Shown here in pieces: positions 44,052 through 53,450 of a stretch of 64,000 nucleotides of DNA. The DNA comes from JAAUTT01 sp038213375 (GTDB taxonomy: Bacteria > Bacteroidota > Bacteroidia > Bacteroidales > JAAUTT01). Position 1 is the first letter of the stretch. The number at the start of each line of letters is the position of its first letter. The notes below the pieces were generated by a model. That model was given only the letters and a program-made list of their open reading frames with translations. It had not been told where the DNA came from and ran no database searches. The position numbers were made by a program, and so were the translations under genes. The stretch is from assembly GCA_038213375.1 (NCBI GenBank), contig JBBQTB010000021.1, positions 1-64,000 of the forward strand. The letters are read 5' to 3'.

Positions 44052-46421
44052 CTAATTCGCAGACCTCGAAAAGGTACTCAAATATTGTTCCAAAGATACT
44101 TCATCAACATACAATACTTGCCTTGCTTTACTACCTTCAAACGGTCCGACAATTCCTGCTGCTTCCAGTTGATCCATGATTCGCCCGGCACGATTATAAC
44201 CAATGGAGAATTTTCGCTGTATCAGTGAGGTTGACCCTTGCTGGTGCATTACCATCATTCGGGCAGCATCTTCGAACAAATCATCTCGTTTGTTCAAATC
44301 CACATCATTTAAATCTGGTTTTCCATCCTCACTAACAAATTCAGGAAGCAACATAGCCGTTGGATACCCTTGTTGCGATCCGATATGATTGGTAATTCTT
44401 TCTATTTCGGGAATATCGATAAATGCGCATTGTACACGAATCATATCGCTACCGGGTGCTATAAGTAAGTCCCCACGACCAATTAATTGATTAGCTCCGG
44501 GAGAATCGAGAATAGTGCGTGAATCTATCATGGAAGTTACTCTAAATGCTATTCGGGCAGGGAAGTTAGCTTTAATCACACCTGTGATGATATTTGTTGT
44601 TGGTCGTTGTGTTGCAATAATTAAGTGGATTCCTATCGCACGAGCTAATTGAGCCAAACGTGCAATTGGGGTTTCCACTTCACGACCCGCTGTCATAATT
44701 AAGTCGGCAAATTCGTCGATAACTACCACAATATAAGGTAAAAACTTGTGACCTTCCTGAGGATTCAGTTTTCTGGCGATGAAACGCTCGTTATACTCTT
44801 TAATATTTCGAACTTGGGCATGTTTTAGGAGCTCATACCGGTGATCCATTTCGATGGTTAACGAAATAAGTGTATGGATCACTTTTTGGGTATCGGTGAT
44901 GATTGCCTCTTCGGAATCAGGGAGTTTTGCAAGAAAATGGCGTTCAATTTTTGAGTATAAAGTCAACTCTACTTTTTTTGGATCAACCAGCACAAATTTA
45001 AGTTGTGAAGGGTGTTTCTTATAAAGCAAAGAGGTGATGATGGCGTTCAATCCAACTGATTTACCCTGCCCTGTTGCGCCTGCAACCAGCAAGTGAGGCA
45101 TTTTGGCAAGATCAAACACAAAAGTCTCGTTTGAAATAGTTTTCCCAAGTGCGATTGCAAGTTCGAAAGTGTTTTCCTGAAATTTGCGGGATGATATAAT
45201 CGATCTCATCGAGACGATTTCAGGCTTAAGGTTGGGTACTTCAATACCTATGGTGCCTTTACCTGGCATAGGAGCTATAATTCGAATACCAAGTGCTGAA
45301 AGGCTTAATGCAATATCATCTTCGAGGCTTTTAATTTTTGAAATGCGAACGCCTGGTGCCGGGACAATTTCGTAAAGGGTAACTGTCGGGCCAATGGTGG
45401 CTTTTATTTTATCAATCTGGATCTTATAATTTCCAAGAGTTTCAACAATTTTATTTTTGTTATTTATAAGTTCCTCGTTACTTACTTCGGAATTGGTTGT
45501 TTTATGATCCTCCAAAAGTTCGATGGGAGGATAAACATATCGGGACAGATCCAGTTTAGGATCATAATCACCCATGGGCATTTTTTCCGGTTCGGGTTTT
45601 TTTATCTCAGTGAATTTTTCTTCTATAACCGGCGGATGCTCAATAGTTAGTTCTACATCATCATCAATGATTTGATCTCCTGGAAAGTTTTGTTTTTTAA
45701 TAATTTTGAAATTGCTGTCTTCTTCAATATCTACCTCTGAATCTTCATCAGACTCGTTGTTCTCTGATTGGTTGGCAGTTGAAACAGCAGCAACCGATGT
45801 TTTTTGACCTAGTAATTTGGCCACCCAATTTGAAACTAACGATTTGAAGGAGGTGGCAGATCCCGGAATTGTAAAAAAGATAAATGTCATGGATACTAAA
45901 AGCAGTAAAAAAGCAGTACCTATTTTGCCCAAAACAGCATTTAACCAATTGGACACAAAAAAACCATGACTTCCTCCAAGCCCACTGCCCAAATATCCCT
46001 GAGCATTGCCCAGAAAGAAACCGAGAATCAATGATAATAATAAAGAGCCAATGATAGTAGCATGAATCGTTTTACGCAAAGGCATCAGGCGGATACCAAG
46101 AAGCCGGAACCCTATGATGAAAAGAAGAAAAGGTATTCCAAAGGCAGCAATTCCTATTCCATCGGAGATGAAGAAAAGTGCAAGTTTTGCTCCTGTTTTT
46201 CCCGACCAGTTTTCAACTTGAACTGTTGAGCCTGATAAAACCTGACCCCATTCAAAACTGGAATCAGTTTTCCATGTAAAAAAATACGAAATAAATGCCA
46301 GGGTGAGCAGTGCTGCAAAGAATATAATAAAAAGGCCGAGAATAATTCTGAATTTTTCGTCTTTTACAAATCCCAGGAACCCTTGTTTTTTTGCTTTTGG
46401 TTTAGTTTTTTTTTCCGACAT
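44052..46421 (-). CDS. ftsK: FtsK/SpoIIIE-type DNA translocase
   Basis: FtsK pumps DNA through the division septum so that chromosome dimers are resolved. The 789-residue protein has four N-terminal membrane helices (about 26-46, 76-106, 120-140, 165-185), an acidic linker (about 215-330), and a motor domain with the P-loop GATGQGKS at 448-455, Walker B YIVVVIDEFADL and ATQRPTTNIITGVIKANFPA. A C-terminal gamma-like winged helix follows (TSLIQRKFSIGYNRAGRIMDQ region). It is shorter in the linker than E. coli FtsK, as usual outside Gammaproteobacteria. Confidence 0.93.
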   Translation of the reverse strand: MSEKKTKPKAKKQGFLGFVKDEKFRIILGLFIIFFAALLTLAFISYFFTWKTDSSFEWGQVLSGSTVQVENWSGKTGAKLALFFISDGIGIAAFGIPFLLFIIGFRLLGIRLMPLRKTIHATIIGSLLLSLILGFFLGNAQGYLGSGLGGSHGFFVSNWLNAVLGKIGTAFLLLLVSMTFIFFTIPGSATSFKSLVSNWVAKLLGQKTSVAAVSTANQSENNESDEDSEVDIEEDSNFKIIKKQNFPGDQIIDDDVELTIEHPPVIEEKFTEIKKPEPEKMPMGDYDPKLDLSRYVYPPIELLEDHKTTNSEVSNEELINNKNKIVETLGNYKIQIDKIKATIGPTVTLYEIVPAPGVRISKIKSLEDDIALSLSALGIRIIAPMPGKGTIGIEVPNLKPEIVSMRSIISSRKFQENTFELAIALGKTISNETFVFDLAKMPHLLVAGATGQGKSVGLNAIITSLLYKKHPSQLKFVLVDPKKVELTLYSKIERHFLAKLPDSEEAIITDTQKVIHTLISLTIEMDHRYELLKHAQVRNIKEYNERFIARKLNPQEGHKFLPYIVVVIDEFADLIMTAGREVETPIARLAQLARAIGIHLIIATQRPTTNIITGVIKANFPARIAFRVTSMIDSRTILDSPGANQLIGRGDLLIAPGSDMIRVQCAFIDIPEIERITNHIGSQQGYPTAMLLPEFVSEDGKPDLNDVDLNKRDDLFEDAARMMVMHQQGSTSLIQRKFSIGYNRAGRIMDQLEAAGIVGPFEGSKARQVLYVDEVSLEQYLSTFSRSAN

Positions 46422-46491
46422 CGGTCTGTTTTGAAATTATAACGTTATTTCTACAAAATTAGTTTTAACGTTGATATTTCAAAAAAGAGTT

Positions 46492-47220
46492 TTAAGGTAG
46501 AAGAGTAGTAATAATTTCTTCCATTTTGCTTTTAGTAATAAATTTGTAACCACTAGGTATTTTAAACTCGCTATCTGACATCTCTTTTCCCTCAATATTT
46601 TTTGCGACTAACCTCATATCGATATTTTTTAGTTGTATCATAAAATCCAATAATAAACCATCTATTTTTTCGTATGGAGTATTTGTGTTTGGATTATGAA
46701 AACCGATATTTGAATAATACAGAATATTAAAGGTCTTAGTGGAATTTGTAATAGTTACATTTGCTTTTTGACATAACAGGCCTATTAAACGCATTGTATC
46801 CTTAACGGGGGTAATAGTGAATGATGAATTGGAAAAAAATAATGGAGCCTCGTTCAACTCTCCTTTATAAACATATTTTTTATCAAAAACTTTTATTAAT
46901 GTAAGATGTTTTTTGCTCGAGAGGTCGTTGATATTTTTTATTGAGAATAGTCCAACACGATCTTCAATTTCAAAAGAAACAAAATGCGTGTTAAAGCGCA
47001 ATTCCATCATTTTTGGCAGCAATTGTACCGGGAAGTTTCTTCCGGAATTGTTTGTGTAATTTATATTGTATTGAATGATACCTTCTTTGATATTATCGGT
47101 AAAAACTGAACTTTTGCACCCACTACAAATCATTCCTAACACTAGTAAACCATAAAATAAATAATATGAAATGTGATTCACAAATGCCGGAATCGATCTG
47201 CTTTTAATAAAATTAGGCAT
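46492..47220 (-). CDS. Lipoprotein of unknown function
   Basis: The 242-residue product has a signal segment ending MICSGC (lipidated Cys35). The mature part is beta-rich, with EGIIQYNINYTNNSG near 46, a motif at FKIPSGYKFI near the C-terminus, and an overall likeness to GLPGLI/DUF4412-type proteins of Bacteroidota. This likeness is weak. It is transcribed toward ftsK but ends 70 bp before it, and diverges from the ornithine carbamoyltransferase gene. Confidence 0.6.
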   Translation of the reverse strand: MPNFIKSRSIPAFVNHISYYLFYGLLVLGMICSGCKSSVFTDNIKEGIIQYNINYTNNSGRNFPVQLLPKMMELRFNTHFVSFEIEDRVGLFSIKNINDLSSKKHLTLIKVFDKKYVYKGELNEAPLFFSNSSFTITPVKDTMRLIGLLCQKANVTITNSTKTFNILYYSNIGFHNPNTNTPYEKIDGLLLDFMIQLKNIDMRLVAKNIEGKEMSDSEFKIPSGYKFITKSKMEEIITTLLP

Positions 47221-47441
47221 AATTGTTTAGATTAATATTTTTTATCTGATTTTAGTAGTGTAGTTGCTATTTTACAATTTATTAGGTTTTTTGTGCCAAT
47301 TAAAATTAGTAATTCTTACTAAATTCCATACGTAATACATTCAAATAAGTTATAATATATTTACCAGACGATTGAAATTGTATTTAAAAGTACCTGTTTT
47401 ACAATATAAATTTTTAGTTATTAGCTGTTATTTTATCTTCC

Positions 47442-47449
47442 TAGATTTG
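47442..47449 (+). promoter_or_regulatory. Candidate -7 promoter box for ornithine carbamoyltransferase
   Basis: TAGATTTG matches TAnnTTTG exactly and lies 18 bp before the ATG, which would give a short leader. The 247-bp divergent gap holds no other notable structure. Confidence 0.45.
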
Positions 47450-47467
47450 TTAAAAAAAATATAGTGT

Positions 47468-48466
47468 ATGAAAATAAATCTAAAAGGTCGAAACTACCTA
47501 AAACTGCTTGATTATACACCCGATGAAATTCTTTTTCTTTTAGAGTTATCTAAGGAATTAAAATCAGCAAAACACAATTGCTGTGAGATACCCCGACTTA
47601 TAAACAAGAATATTGCATTAATTTTCGAGAAAACATCCACGCGAACCAGATGTGCTTTTGAAGTTGCAGCTTTCGATCAGGGAGCTAAAGTCACATACCT
47701 TGGTCCATCAGGGAGCCAGATAGGTACAAAAGAATCAATAAAAGATACTGCAAGGGTTTTAGGAAGAATGTATGATGCCATCGAATATCGCGGATATGGT
47801 CAGAAAATTGTGGAAACCCTTGCTAAATATGCGGGAGTTCCTGTTTGGAACGGACTAACGGATGAATTTCATCCAACTCAAATTTTGGCTGATATGCTTA
47901 CCATGATGGAACATTCCGGGAAACCTCTTTCACAAATTTCGTTTTGTTATTTGGGCGATGCCCGATACAATATGGGGAACTCACTAATGGTAGGAGCTGC
48001 CAAAATGGGAATGGATTTTAGAATTGCTGCGCCATTGGCTTATCAGCCCCATAAGGATCTTGTGGATCAGTGTATTGCAATAGCCAAGGAGACTGGGGCG
48101 AAAATAACCATTACTGAACAAATTGAAAAGGGAGTTAGTGACGTTGATTTTTTGTATACCGACGTTTGGGTTTCAATGGGGGAATCCTCATCAGTATGGG
48201 AAGAACGAATAAAATCGCTAACACCATACCAGGTAAATGCCAGAGTTATTCAGTTAACTCAAAATGAGAATGTGAAATTTATGCACTGCCTTCCAGCATA
48301 CCACAATCGCGAAACCCAGATTGGAGAAGAGGTATATCAAAAATATGGTCTTGAAGGACTCGAAGTGACCGACGATGTTTTTGAATCGCTCGCGTCTATA
48401 GTCTTTGATCAGGCAGAAAACCGGCTTCATACTATTAAAGCGGTAATGGTGGCAACATTGGGGTAG
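47468..48466 (+). CDS. argF: Ornithine carbamoyltransferase
   Basis: The enzyme makes citrulline from ornithine and carbamoyl phosphate, or runs in reverse in the arginine deiminase route. The 332-residue length fits. The carbamoyl-phosphate motif STRTR is at 57-61, HPTQ at 135-138 and the ornithine/catalytic motif HCLPAYH near 276. The standard STRTR-HCLP pair separates it from the N-succinylornithine transcarbamylases of some Bacteroidales. No other arginine genes adjoin, so biosynthetic versus catabolic use is open; an ornithine aminotransferase lies 4 kb away. Confidence 0.9.
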   Translation: MKINLKGRNYLKLLDYTPDEILFLLELSKELKSAKHNCCEIPRLINKNIALIFEKTSTRTRCAFEVAAFDQGAKVTYLGPSGSQIGTKESIKDTARVLGRMYDAIEYRGYGQKIVETLAKYAGVPVWNGLTDEFHPTQILADMLTMMEHSGKPLSQISFCYLGDARYNMGNSLMVGAAKMGMDFRIAAPLAYQPHKDLVDQCIAIAKETGAKITITEQIEKGVSDVDFLYTDVWVSMGESSSVWEERIKSLTPYQVNARVIQLTQNENVKFMHCLPAYHNRETQIGEEVYQKYGLEGLEVTDDVFESLASIVFDQAENRLHTIKAVMVATLG

Positions 48467-48573
48467 AGAGGATTAATTGGCAGAAAAGGGCTTAATATAT
48501 TAATTTTTTTATATCTATTGTGAAAATTAATTTGTAACTTGTGGTACTGGTCTAATTCTTAATTTTTCAATTT

Positions 48574-48834
48574 ATGACAATCTACATTGGAAACATTCCC
48601 TACTCTATGCAAGAACAGAATTTGATTGATGTTTTTCAGGAGTTTGGCCCCGTGGAATCGGCTAAGGTAATCATCGACAAAAAAACCAAAAGATCTAAAG
48701 GGTATGGTTTTATTGAGATGAAGGATGAAAATGATGAACAGGCTGCTGTTGATGCTGTAAATGGACAGGATTTAGGCGGCCGAAAAGTTAAAGTTAGCCG
48801 AGCCAACCCCAAAAAGGAAACGGTTCAACCTTGA
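48574..48834 (+). CDS. RRM-domain RNA-binding protein
   Basis: The 86-residue protein is a single RNA-recognition motif with RNP2 IYIGNI (3-8) and RNP1 KGYGFIEM (42-49), then a short basic tail. Such proteins are found in Bacteroidota, which lack Hfq in many cases, and may act as global RNA-binding factors. An AT-rich leader of about 100 bp precedes it and could hold a cold-shock-type control element; none was identified. Confidence 0.88.
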   Translation: MTIYIGNIPYSMQEQNLIDVFQEFGPVESAKVIIDKKTKRSKGYGFIEMKDENDEQAAVDAVNGQDLGGRKVKVSRANPKKETVQP

Positions 48835-49034
48835 AAGATGTAAACTTGATATGCAACGTTGCTTTATCAATCAGCGTTGTATATTGATATGTCGTAAAAA
48901 AATTAACACTTTTAAGTATATTAGGAGTATTATATTCATTGTTTTGGTTCGGTTATAAGCAAAACTAGATTTATCTTTGGAAAAATCCTTAGGATTAAAT
49001 ATCAAATTTCGATAATTCTATTTAAAATCATTTT

Positions 49035-49736
49035 ATGAAGCCAGTTTTTTTTGTTTTGATTTTCATTACATGGTTAGTAGTTTCATGTAGCAATATTACC
49101 ACTTCTTATGAGTATCCTAAGGATGAGAATCTTACTAACACAGTTGGGATGCCTAAAAAGAAAGGGTTGAGTTATTTTCCAACAAGTTGGTTTATCGATT
49201 CAACGATGCAAAATTCCTTGAACGGAGAAATTGATTCGGCCAACCTGAAACTATTTTCTAAGGCCTTGTTTAAAGTTGGAGAACCATTACTTTATAATTT
49301 TTATATTGGGAAACAGATTGTTCGGCTCACATGGATACGACCCAACCGGCCATTTTTGATTTTAAGCGTGGAGGATATTGAAAATAAATTGTATTTGAAA
49401 GAAAATGGGTTTGAATCAGTGGAAGAAAAAGTAAAAACTGCTCGCGGAAAAGATTCTATTATTACAGAGAAACGAATATATCAGCGAAAACCTATTGATT
49501 ATCAAAATATGGTAAAAATAAAGGAATTGGTGAAGAAGAATAAAATTAACGAGATGTCTCCAACAATTTATCAGAGTGGTTGTATGGGGGCTAAATTTGT
49601 AATTGAATTTCACAACCCAACCAATTATCATCTGGTTTTTCGTTGCATTTCCAACGAAACAGAAGAGCCAACCTTTAGAGAGTTATGCGATTTAATTATT
49701 GATTTAAGTAAATTTAAAGATGAACCTCGTTATTAG
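49035..49736 (+). CDS. Lipoprotein of unknown function
   Basis: The 233-residue product has a lipoprotein signal peptide ending VVSC (Cys18). The body holds no motif I recognise; it is polar, with a charged middle section near 120-165 (KVKTARGKDSIITEKRIYQ) and a single cysteine near 180 in IYQSGCMGAKF. It seems to be transcribed alone and ends before a large palindrome. Confidence 0.6.
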   Translation: MKPVFFVLIFITWLVVSCSNITTSYEYPKDENLTNTVGMPKKKGLSYFPTSWFIDSTMQNSLNGEIDSANLKLFSKALFKVGEPLLYNFYIGKQIVRLTWIRPNRPFLILSVEDIENKLYLKENGFESVEEKVKTARGKDSIITEKRIYQRKPIDYQNMVKIKELVKKNKINEMSPTIYQSGCMGAKFVIEFHNPTNYHLVFRCISNETEEPTFRELCDLIIDLSKFKDEPRY

Positions 49737-49858
49737 ATAAAATCGTTGGTAATTAGTCTACTTATTTGCCACCACACTGGTGCGCATTAAGCAATATAAT
49801 CAGGCTTTGCCGGACAAAAATAAAATGTAACAGACGATAAAGTTTTTTACAAGGATAT

Positions 49859-49918
49859 ATTAAATAATAGCCACGAATACACGAAGAATTCTTCGTGTAT
49901 TCGTGGCTATTATTTAAT
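49859..49918. repeat. Perfect 60-bp palindrome, CACGAA family
   Basis: Two 30-bp arms meet with no loop at 49888/49889, and every base pairs with its partner. The arm core is aatagccacgaatacacg. It sits between convergent genes, 17 bp past the stop of the peptidase on the minus strand, and could act as a bidirectional terminator or a mobile repeat. Cruciform or hairpin formation is likely in single-stranded DNA or RNA. Copies with a loop or decay lie at 34441, 13051 and 17655. Confidence 0.85.
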
Positions 49919-49935
49919 TCCGGCTTAATAATTTT

Positions 49936-51966
49936 TTACCAGATAATAGCTCTTTTGTCTTCAGCAAGATACATTGCATCGCCCGGTTTTATGCTGAAGG
50001 CTTTATGGAATTCGGACAAATTTGGTAATGGCCCGAGTACTCGAAAACGTCCCAATGAGTGAACATCTTCTTTTGTACGACGCAGGATTTCTTTGTCGGA
50101 AATGTGTTGCCCCCAAACATGTGCATAAGCCAGATAAAACCGTTGTTCAGGAGTAAAACCTTCTGTTTTAGCAGGAGCAGGGTTTTCTTTCAAAGCCTTT
50201 TGAAGTGCAGTATACGAAATATTTAAACCGCCAAGATCGGCAATATTTTCACCCAAAGTGAGTGCTCCATTAGCATGTGCTGTATCGAGTACCTCAAAAT
50301 GATTGAATTGCTGTATTAAAATATTCGTGCGTTCGCCAAACTGTTTTGCATCTTCGGCTGTCCACCAATCCACCAGATTTCCTTTGGCATCGTATTGGCG
50401 GCCCTGATCGTCGAAACCATGCGAAATTTCGTGTCCGATAACCACTCCAATAGCACCGTAGTTTACAGCATCATCGGCTTCAGGGAAGAAGAATGGTGGT
50501 TGAAGAATTCCAGCTGGAAAGCATATTTCGTTATTGCTTGGGTTATAATAAGCATTAACTGTTTGGGGTGTCATGCCCCAAAGGGTTCGATCCACAGGTT
50601 TGTTTATCTGGCTAACATTAAAATCGAAATTAAATTTACGGCCTTTCAGTACATTTAAAACATAAGAATCATTATCAATCTGTAAATTAGAATAGTCGCG
50701 CCATTTGTCAGGGTATCCAATTTTAACAGAAATAGCTTTTAACTTCTCCTGAGCCTTAATTTTGGTTGAATCACCCATCCAAACCAAGCCATTGATTCGC
50801 TCACTAAGAGCAACCCGCAGGTTTTCAACCAGCTTAAGCATTCGTTCTTTGGATGATGCCGGAAAATATTTTTTAACATACAATTGTCCAAGTGCTTCTC
50901 CGATAGTACCGTTTGTGGTATTTAGTACCCGACGCCACCGTGGAAGAATTATTTTTTTGCCAGACATAAATTTTCCATTAAACTCGAAATTTTGGTTGGT
51001 GAATTCCGAACTTAAATAGGGAGCCATATTGTCAATCAGTGTCCAGGTGAGGTAAGCTTTCCAATCATCTAGTGAATTGTCTTTCAATATGGTATTCACT
51101 TCTTTAAAAAACTCAGGCTGACATACATTAATATCTCCCGGTATCGATAGTCCAACTGTGGAGAAATAAGCCGTCCAATCATAGTTTGGTGCAAGGGTTT
51201 GCACATCCACGAGTTTCATTTTATGATAATTGCTTTCAGGATCACGCAATTCCAAACGGGTTTTTGAGGCTTTGGCAAGTCGGGTTTCTAATAACATAAT
51301 CTGTTTCGACCATGATTCAGCATCTTTTGTATAGCCAGCAAAACCAAGCATCTTAACAATATGCTTTACATATTCGGTTTGAATTTCTTTTGAATGAGGA
51401 TCGGTTCCAACATAATAGTCACGGTCTCCCAGACCTAGACCGCCCTGAGCAAGCTGAGTAATCACCATTTCACTATTTTTACTATCCGATTCTCCATAAA
51501 ATGAGAACAAAGGATTAATGTCCATCGAATGGTAATAGGCAATAAGGCCTTGAATATCCTTTATTGATGTAGCTTTCCGAATTTTTTCTAACTCAGGTTT
51601 TAAAGGATTGATACCTTCTTTTTCGATTTTCACGGTGTCCATGCCTGCAGCTACAAAATTTCCGATTTTTTGAGCAATTGATCCAACATCATGCTGCTGT
51701 TTTGCAAGATCTTCAACCAATTCACGAACCTTTTTGTCGTTTTCTTCACCAAGTTTGTCAAATGAGCCATAACGGCTATATTCGGCAGGCATCGGATGGT
51801 TTTTAAGCCATCCACCGTTTGTATACATGTAAAAATCAGCTACCGGATTTATCGTTGTATCCAGATTAGCCAGATCAAAGCCGGGTACTGAATTTTTTTT
51901 CTTTTCGGTACAACTAAAAAGAACAATTGCTGTGGCCATAAATGATGCGATGATTTTTTGATTCAT
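49936..51966 (-). CDS. M13-family zinc metallopeptidase (neprilysin/PepO-like) lipoprotein
   Basis: The 676-residue enzyme cleaves small peptides outside the cytoplasm. Signal and lipobox: ATAIVLFSC (Cys19). The zinc site is HEISH in VVIGHEISHGFDDQG (near residue 520) with the third ligand in ENIADLGG (near 580). VNAYYNPSNNEICFPAGILQ is the usual substrate-binding strand, and the C-terminal segment ends in a variant of the family CxxW motif (AEDKRAIIW, here without Cys). The length is normal. Bacteroidota PepO homologues serve in peptide use. Confidence 0.9.
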   Translation of the reverse strand: MNQKIIASFMATAIVLFSCTEKKKNSVPGFDLANLDTTINPVADFYMYTNGGWLKNHPMPAEYSRYGSFDKLGEENDKKVRELVEDLAKQQHDVGSIAQKIGNFVAAGMDTVKIEKEGINPLKPELEKIRKATSIKDIQGLIAYYHSMDINPLFSFYGESDSKNSEMVITQLAQGGLGLGDRDYYVGTDPHSKEIQTEYVKHIVKMLGFAGYTKDAESWSKQIMLLETRLAKASKTRLELRDPESNYHKMKLVDVQTLAPNYDWTAYFSTVGLSIPGDINVCQPEFFKEVNTILKDNSLDDWKAYLTWTLIDNMAPYLSSEFTNQNFEFNGKFMSGKKIILPRWRRVLNTTNGTIGEALGQLYVKKYFPASSKERMLKLVENLRVALSERINGLVWMGDSTKIKAQEKLKAISVKIGYPDKWRDYSNLQIDNDSYVLNVLKGRKFNFDFNVSQINKPVDRTLWGMTPQTVNAYYNPSNNEICFPAGILQPPFFFPEADDAVNYGAIGVVIGHEISHGFDDQGRQYDAKGNLVDWWTAEDAKQFGERTNILIQQFNHFEVLDTAHANGALTLGENIADLGGLNISYTALQKALKENPAPAKTEGFTPEQRFYLAYAHVWGQHISDKEILRRTKEDVHSLGRFRVLGPLPNLSEFHKAFSIKPGDAMYLAEDKRAIIW

Positions 51967-52041
51967 ATTTTAAAAATTTAAAATTTAATTATTTCATAAT
52001 TTTGGGATTTGAACCCACTAAATTTCTAATTTCTCTTTATA

Positions 52042-53256
52042 CTACATCCTCTCAATAGTTTTAGCAATAATAGCAACAGCTTCCCGTAGTTGTTGTTCGT
52101 TAATTACCAAAGGAGGGGCGAATCGGATGATATGTTCATGGGTAGGTTTTGCTAACAAACCATTTTCTTTAAGTTCCAGGCATATATCCCAAGCTGTTTT
52201 TCCATTCATTGGTTTCACGACTATTGCATTCAAAAGCCCTTTGCCACGAACCAATTCAATCCGGTCAGATTTAATATTTTTAATTTCTTTTCTGAACATA
52301 TCTCCAAGTCTGGCTGCATTCTCTGCCAGCTTCTCATCTTTAAGAACCTGAAGGGCAGCTATGGCAACTTTGGCTGCCACAGGATTACCTCCGAATGTAG
52401 AGCCATGTTCACCCGGCTTAATAGTAAGCATTATTTCGTTGTCGGCTAAAACAGCAGATACGGGCAAAACCCCTCCTGACAAAGCCTTACCTAAAATCAA
52501 AATATCGGGTCTCACACCCTCGTGGTCACAAGCCATCATTTGTCCGGTCCGGCAAAGACCTGTCTGTACCTCGTCGGCAATAAAAAGAACGTTTTTCGAT
52601 TTGCAAAGATCGTACGCTTTTTTCAAATAGCCATCATCGGGCACAAAAACTCCAGCTTCCCCTTGTATCGGTTCAACCAGAAAACCAGCAACATTCGGTG
52701 TTTCCAATGCCCTGCTTAATGCATTGATATCATTGTAAGGAATCTTTATAAATCCGGGTGTAAATGGGCCAAAACCTCCATACGAATCCGGGTCGTTTGA
52801 CATAGAAACAATGGTAATTGTACGTCCATGAAAATTTCCATCGCAAACGATAATTTTTGCCTGATTTTCAGGAATTCCTTTCACAGTGTATGCCCATTTC
52901 CGGCAAAGTTTCAGAGCCGTTTCATCTCCTTCAGCACCAGTGTTCATGGGCAATACTTTGTCATATCCCAGAAGTTTTGTAATGTATTCTTCGAATTCGC
53001 CAAGTACGTCGTTATAAAACGCCCTCGATGTGAGAGTGAGCTTTTTTGCTTGCTCAATCATGGCTTGAATAATTTTTGGATGGCAATGTCCTTGGTTAAC
53101 AGCCGAATATGCCGACAGAAAATCAAAATATCGTTTTCCTTCCACATCCCATAGGTAGATGCCTTCACCCCGTTCTAAAACAACGGGTAGTGGATGATAA
53201 TTGTGGGCGCCGTATTCTTCTTCGCGTGCCATGTAAGTTTCCGGAGTATGTATCAT
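52042..53256 (-). CDS. rocD: Ornithine aminotransferase
   Basis: This PLP enzyme converts ornithine and 2-oxoglutarate to glutamate semialdehyde and glutamate. The 404-residue length fits. Motifs: FLSAYSAVNQGHCHPKI near 47-62, NTGAEGDETALKLCRKW near 105-121, ADEVQTGLCRTG with Asp228, and the PLP lysine Lys257 in LGKALSGG. The match is closer to ornithine than acetylornithine aminotransferase (MNTGAEGDETALKL pattern). Together with the carbamoyltransferase at 47 kb it suggests active ornithine turnover, perhaps to proline. Confidence 0.9.
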   Translation of the reverse strand: MIHTPETYMAREEEYGAHNYHPLPVVLERGEGIYLWDVEGKRYFDFLSAYSAVNQGHCHPKIIQAMIEQAKKLTLTSRAFYNDVLGEFEEYITKLLGYDKVLPMNTGAEGDETALKLCRKWAYTVKGIPENQAKIIVCDGNFHGRTITIVSMSNDPDSYGGFGPFTPGFIKIPYNDINALSRALETPNVAGFLVEPIQGEAGVFVPDDGYLKKAYDLCKSKNVLFIADEVQTGLCRTGQMMACDHEGVRPDILILGKALSGGVLPVSAVLADNEIMLTIKPGEHGSTFGGNPVAAKVAIAALQVLKDEKLAENAARLGDMFRKEIKNIKSDRIELVRGKGLLNAIVVKPMNGKTAWDICLELKENGLLAKPTHEHIIRFAPPLVINEQQLREAVAIIAKTIERM

Positions 53257-53418
53257 ATTAGTAGTTTATTAAGGTATTATTTAATAATGAAAATTGATGT
53301 TGAAGCATGTAAACTTAGCTTCAATCAAAATTAAAGATCAAATTAATTATTTTGTATGCACTTAAAGAATGACAAAGTTCATTATTATTTAAATATTTTA
53401 AATAAAGGCGAAAACATC

Positions 53419-53426
53419 TACATTTG
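53419..53426 (+). promoter_or_regulatory. Candidate -7 promoter box for the GH43 gene
   Basis: TACATTTG fits TAnnTTTG and lies 24 bp before the start codon. A short dyad, AATGA-N6-TCATT (53368-53383), lies about 36 bp upstream and could be an operator, but it is short and single. No AAGTGT-N7-AYACTT element was seen here. Confidence 0.45.
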
Positions 53427-53450
53427 ACATATATAAACAATTAATTACCC

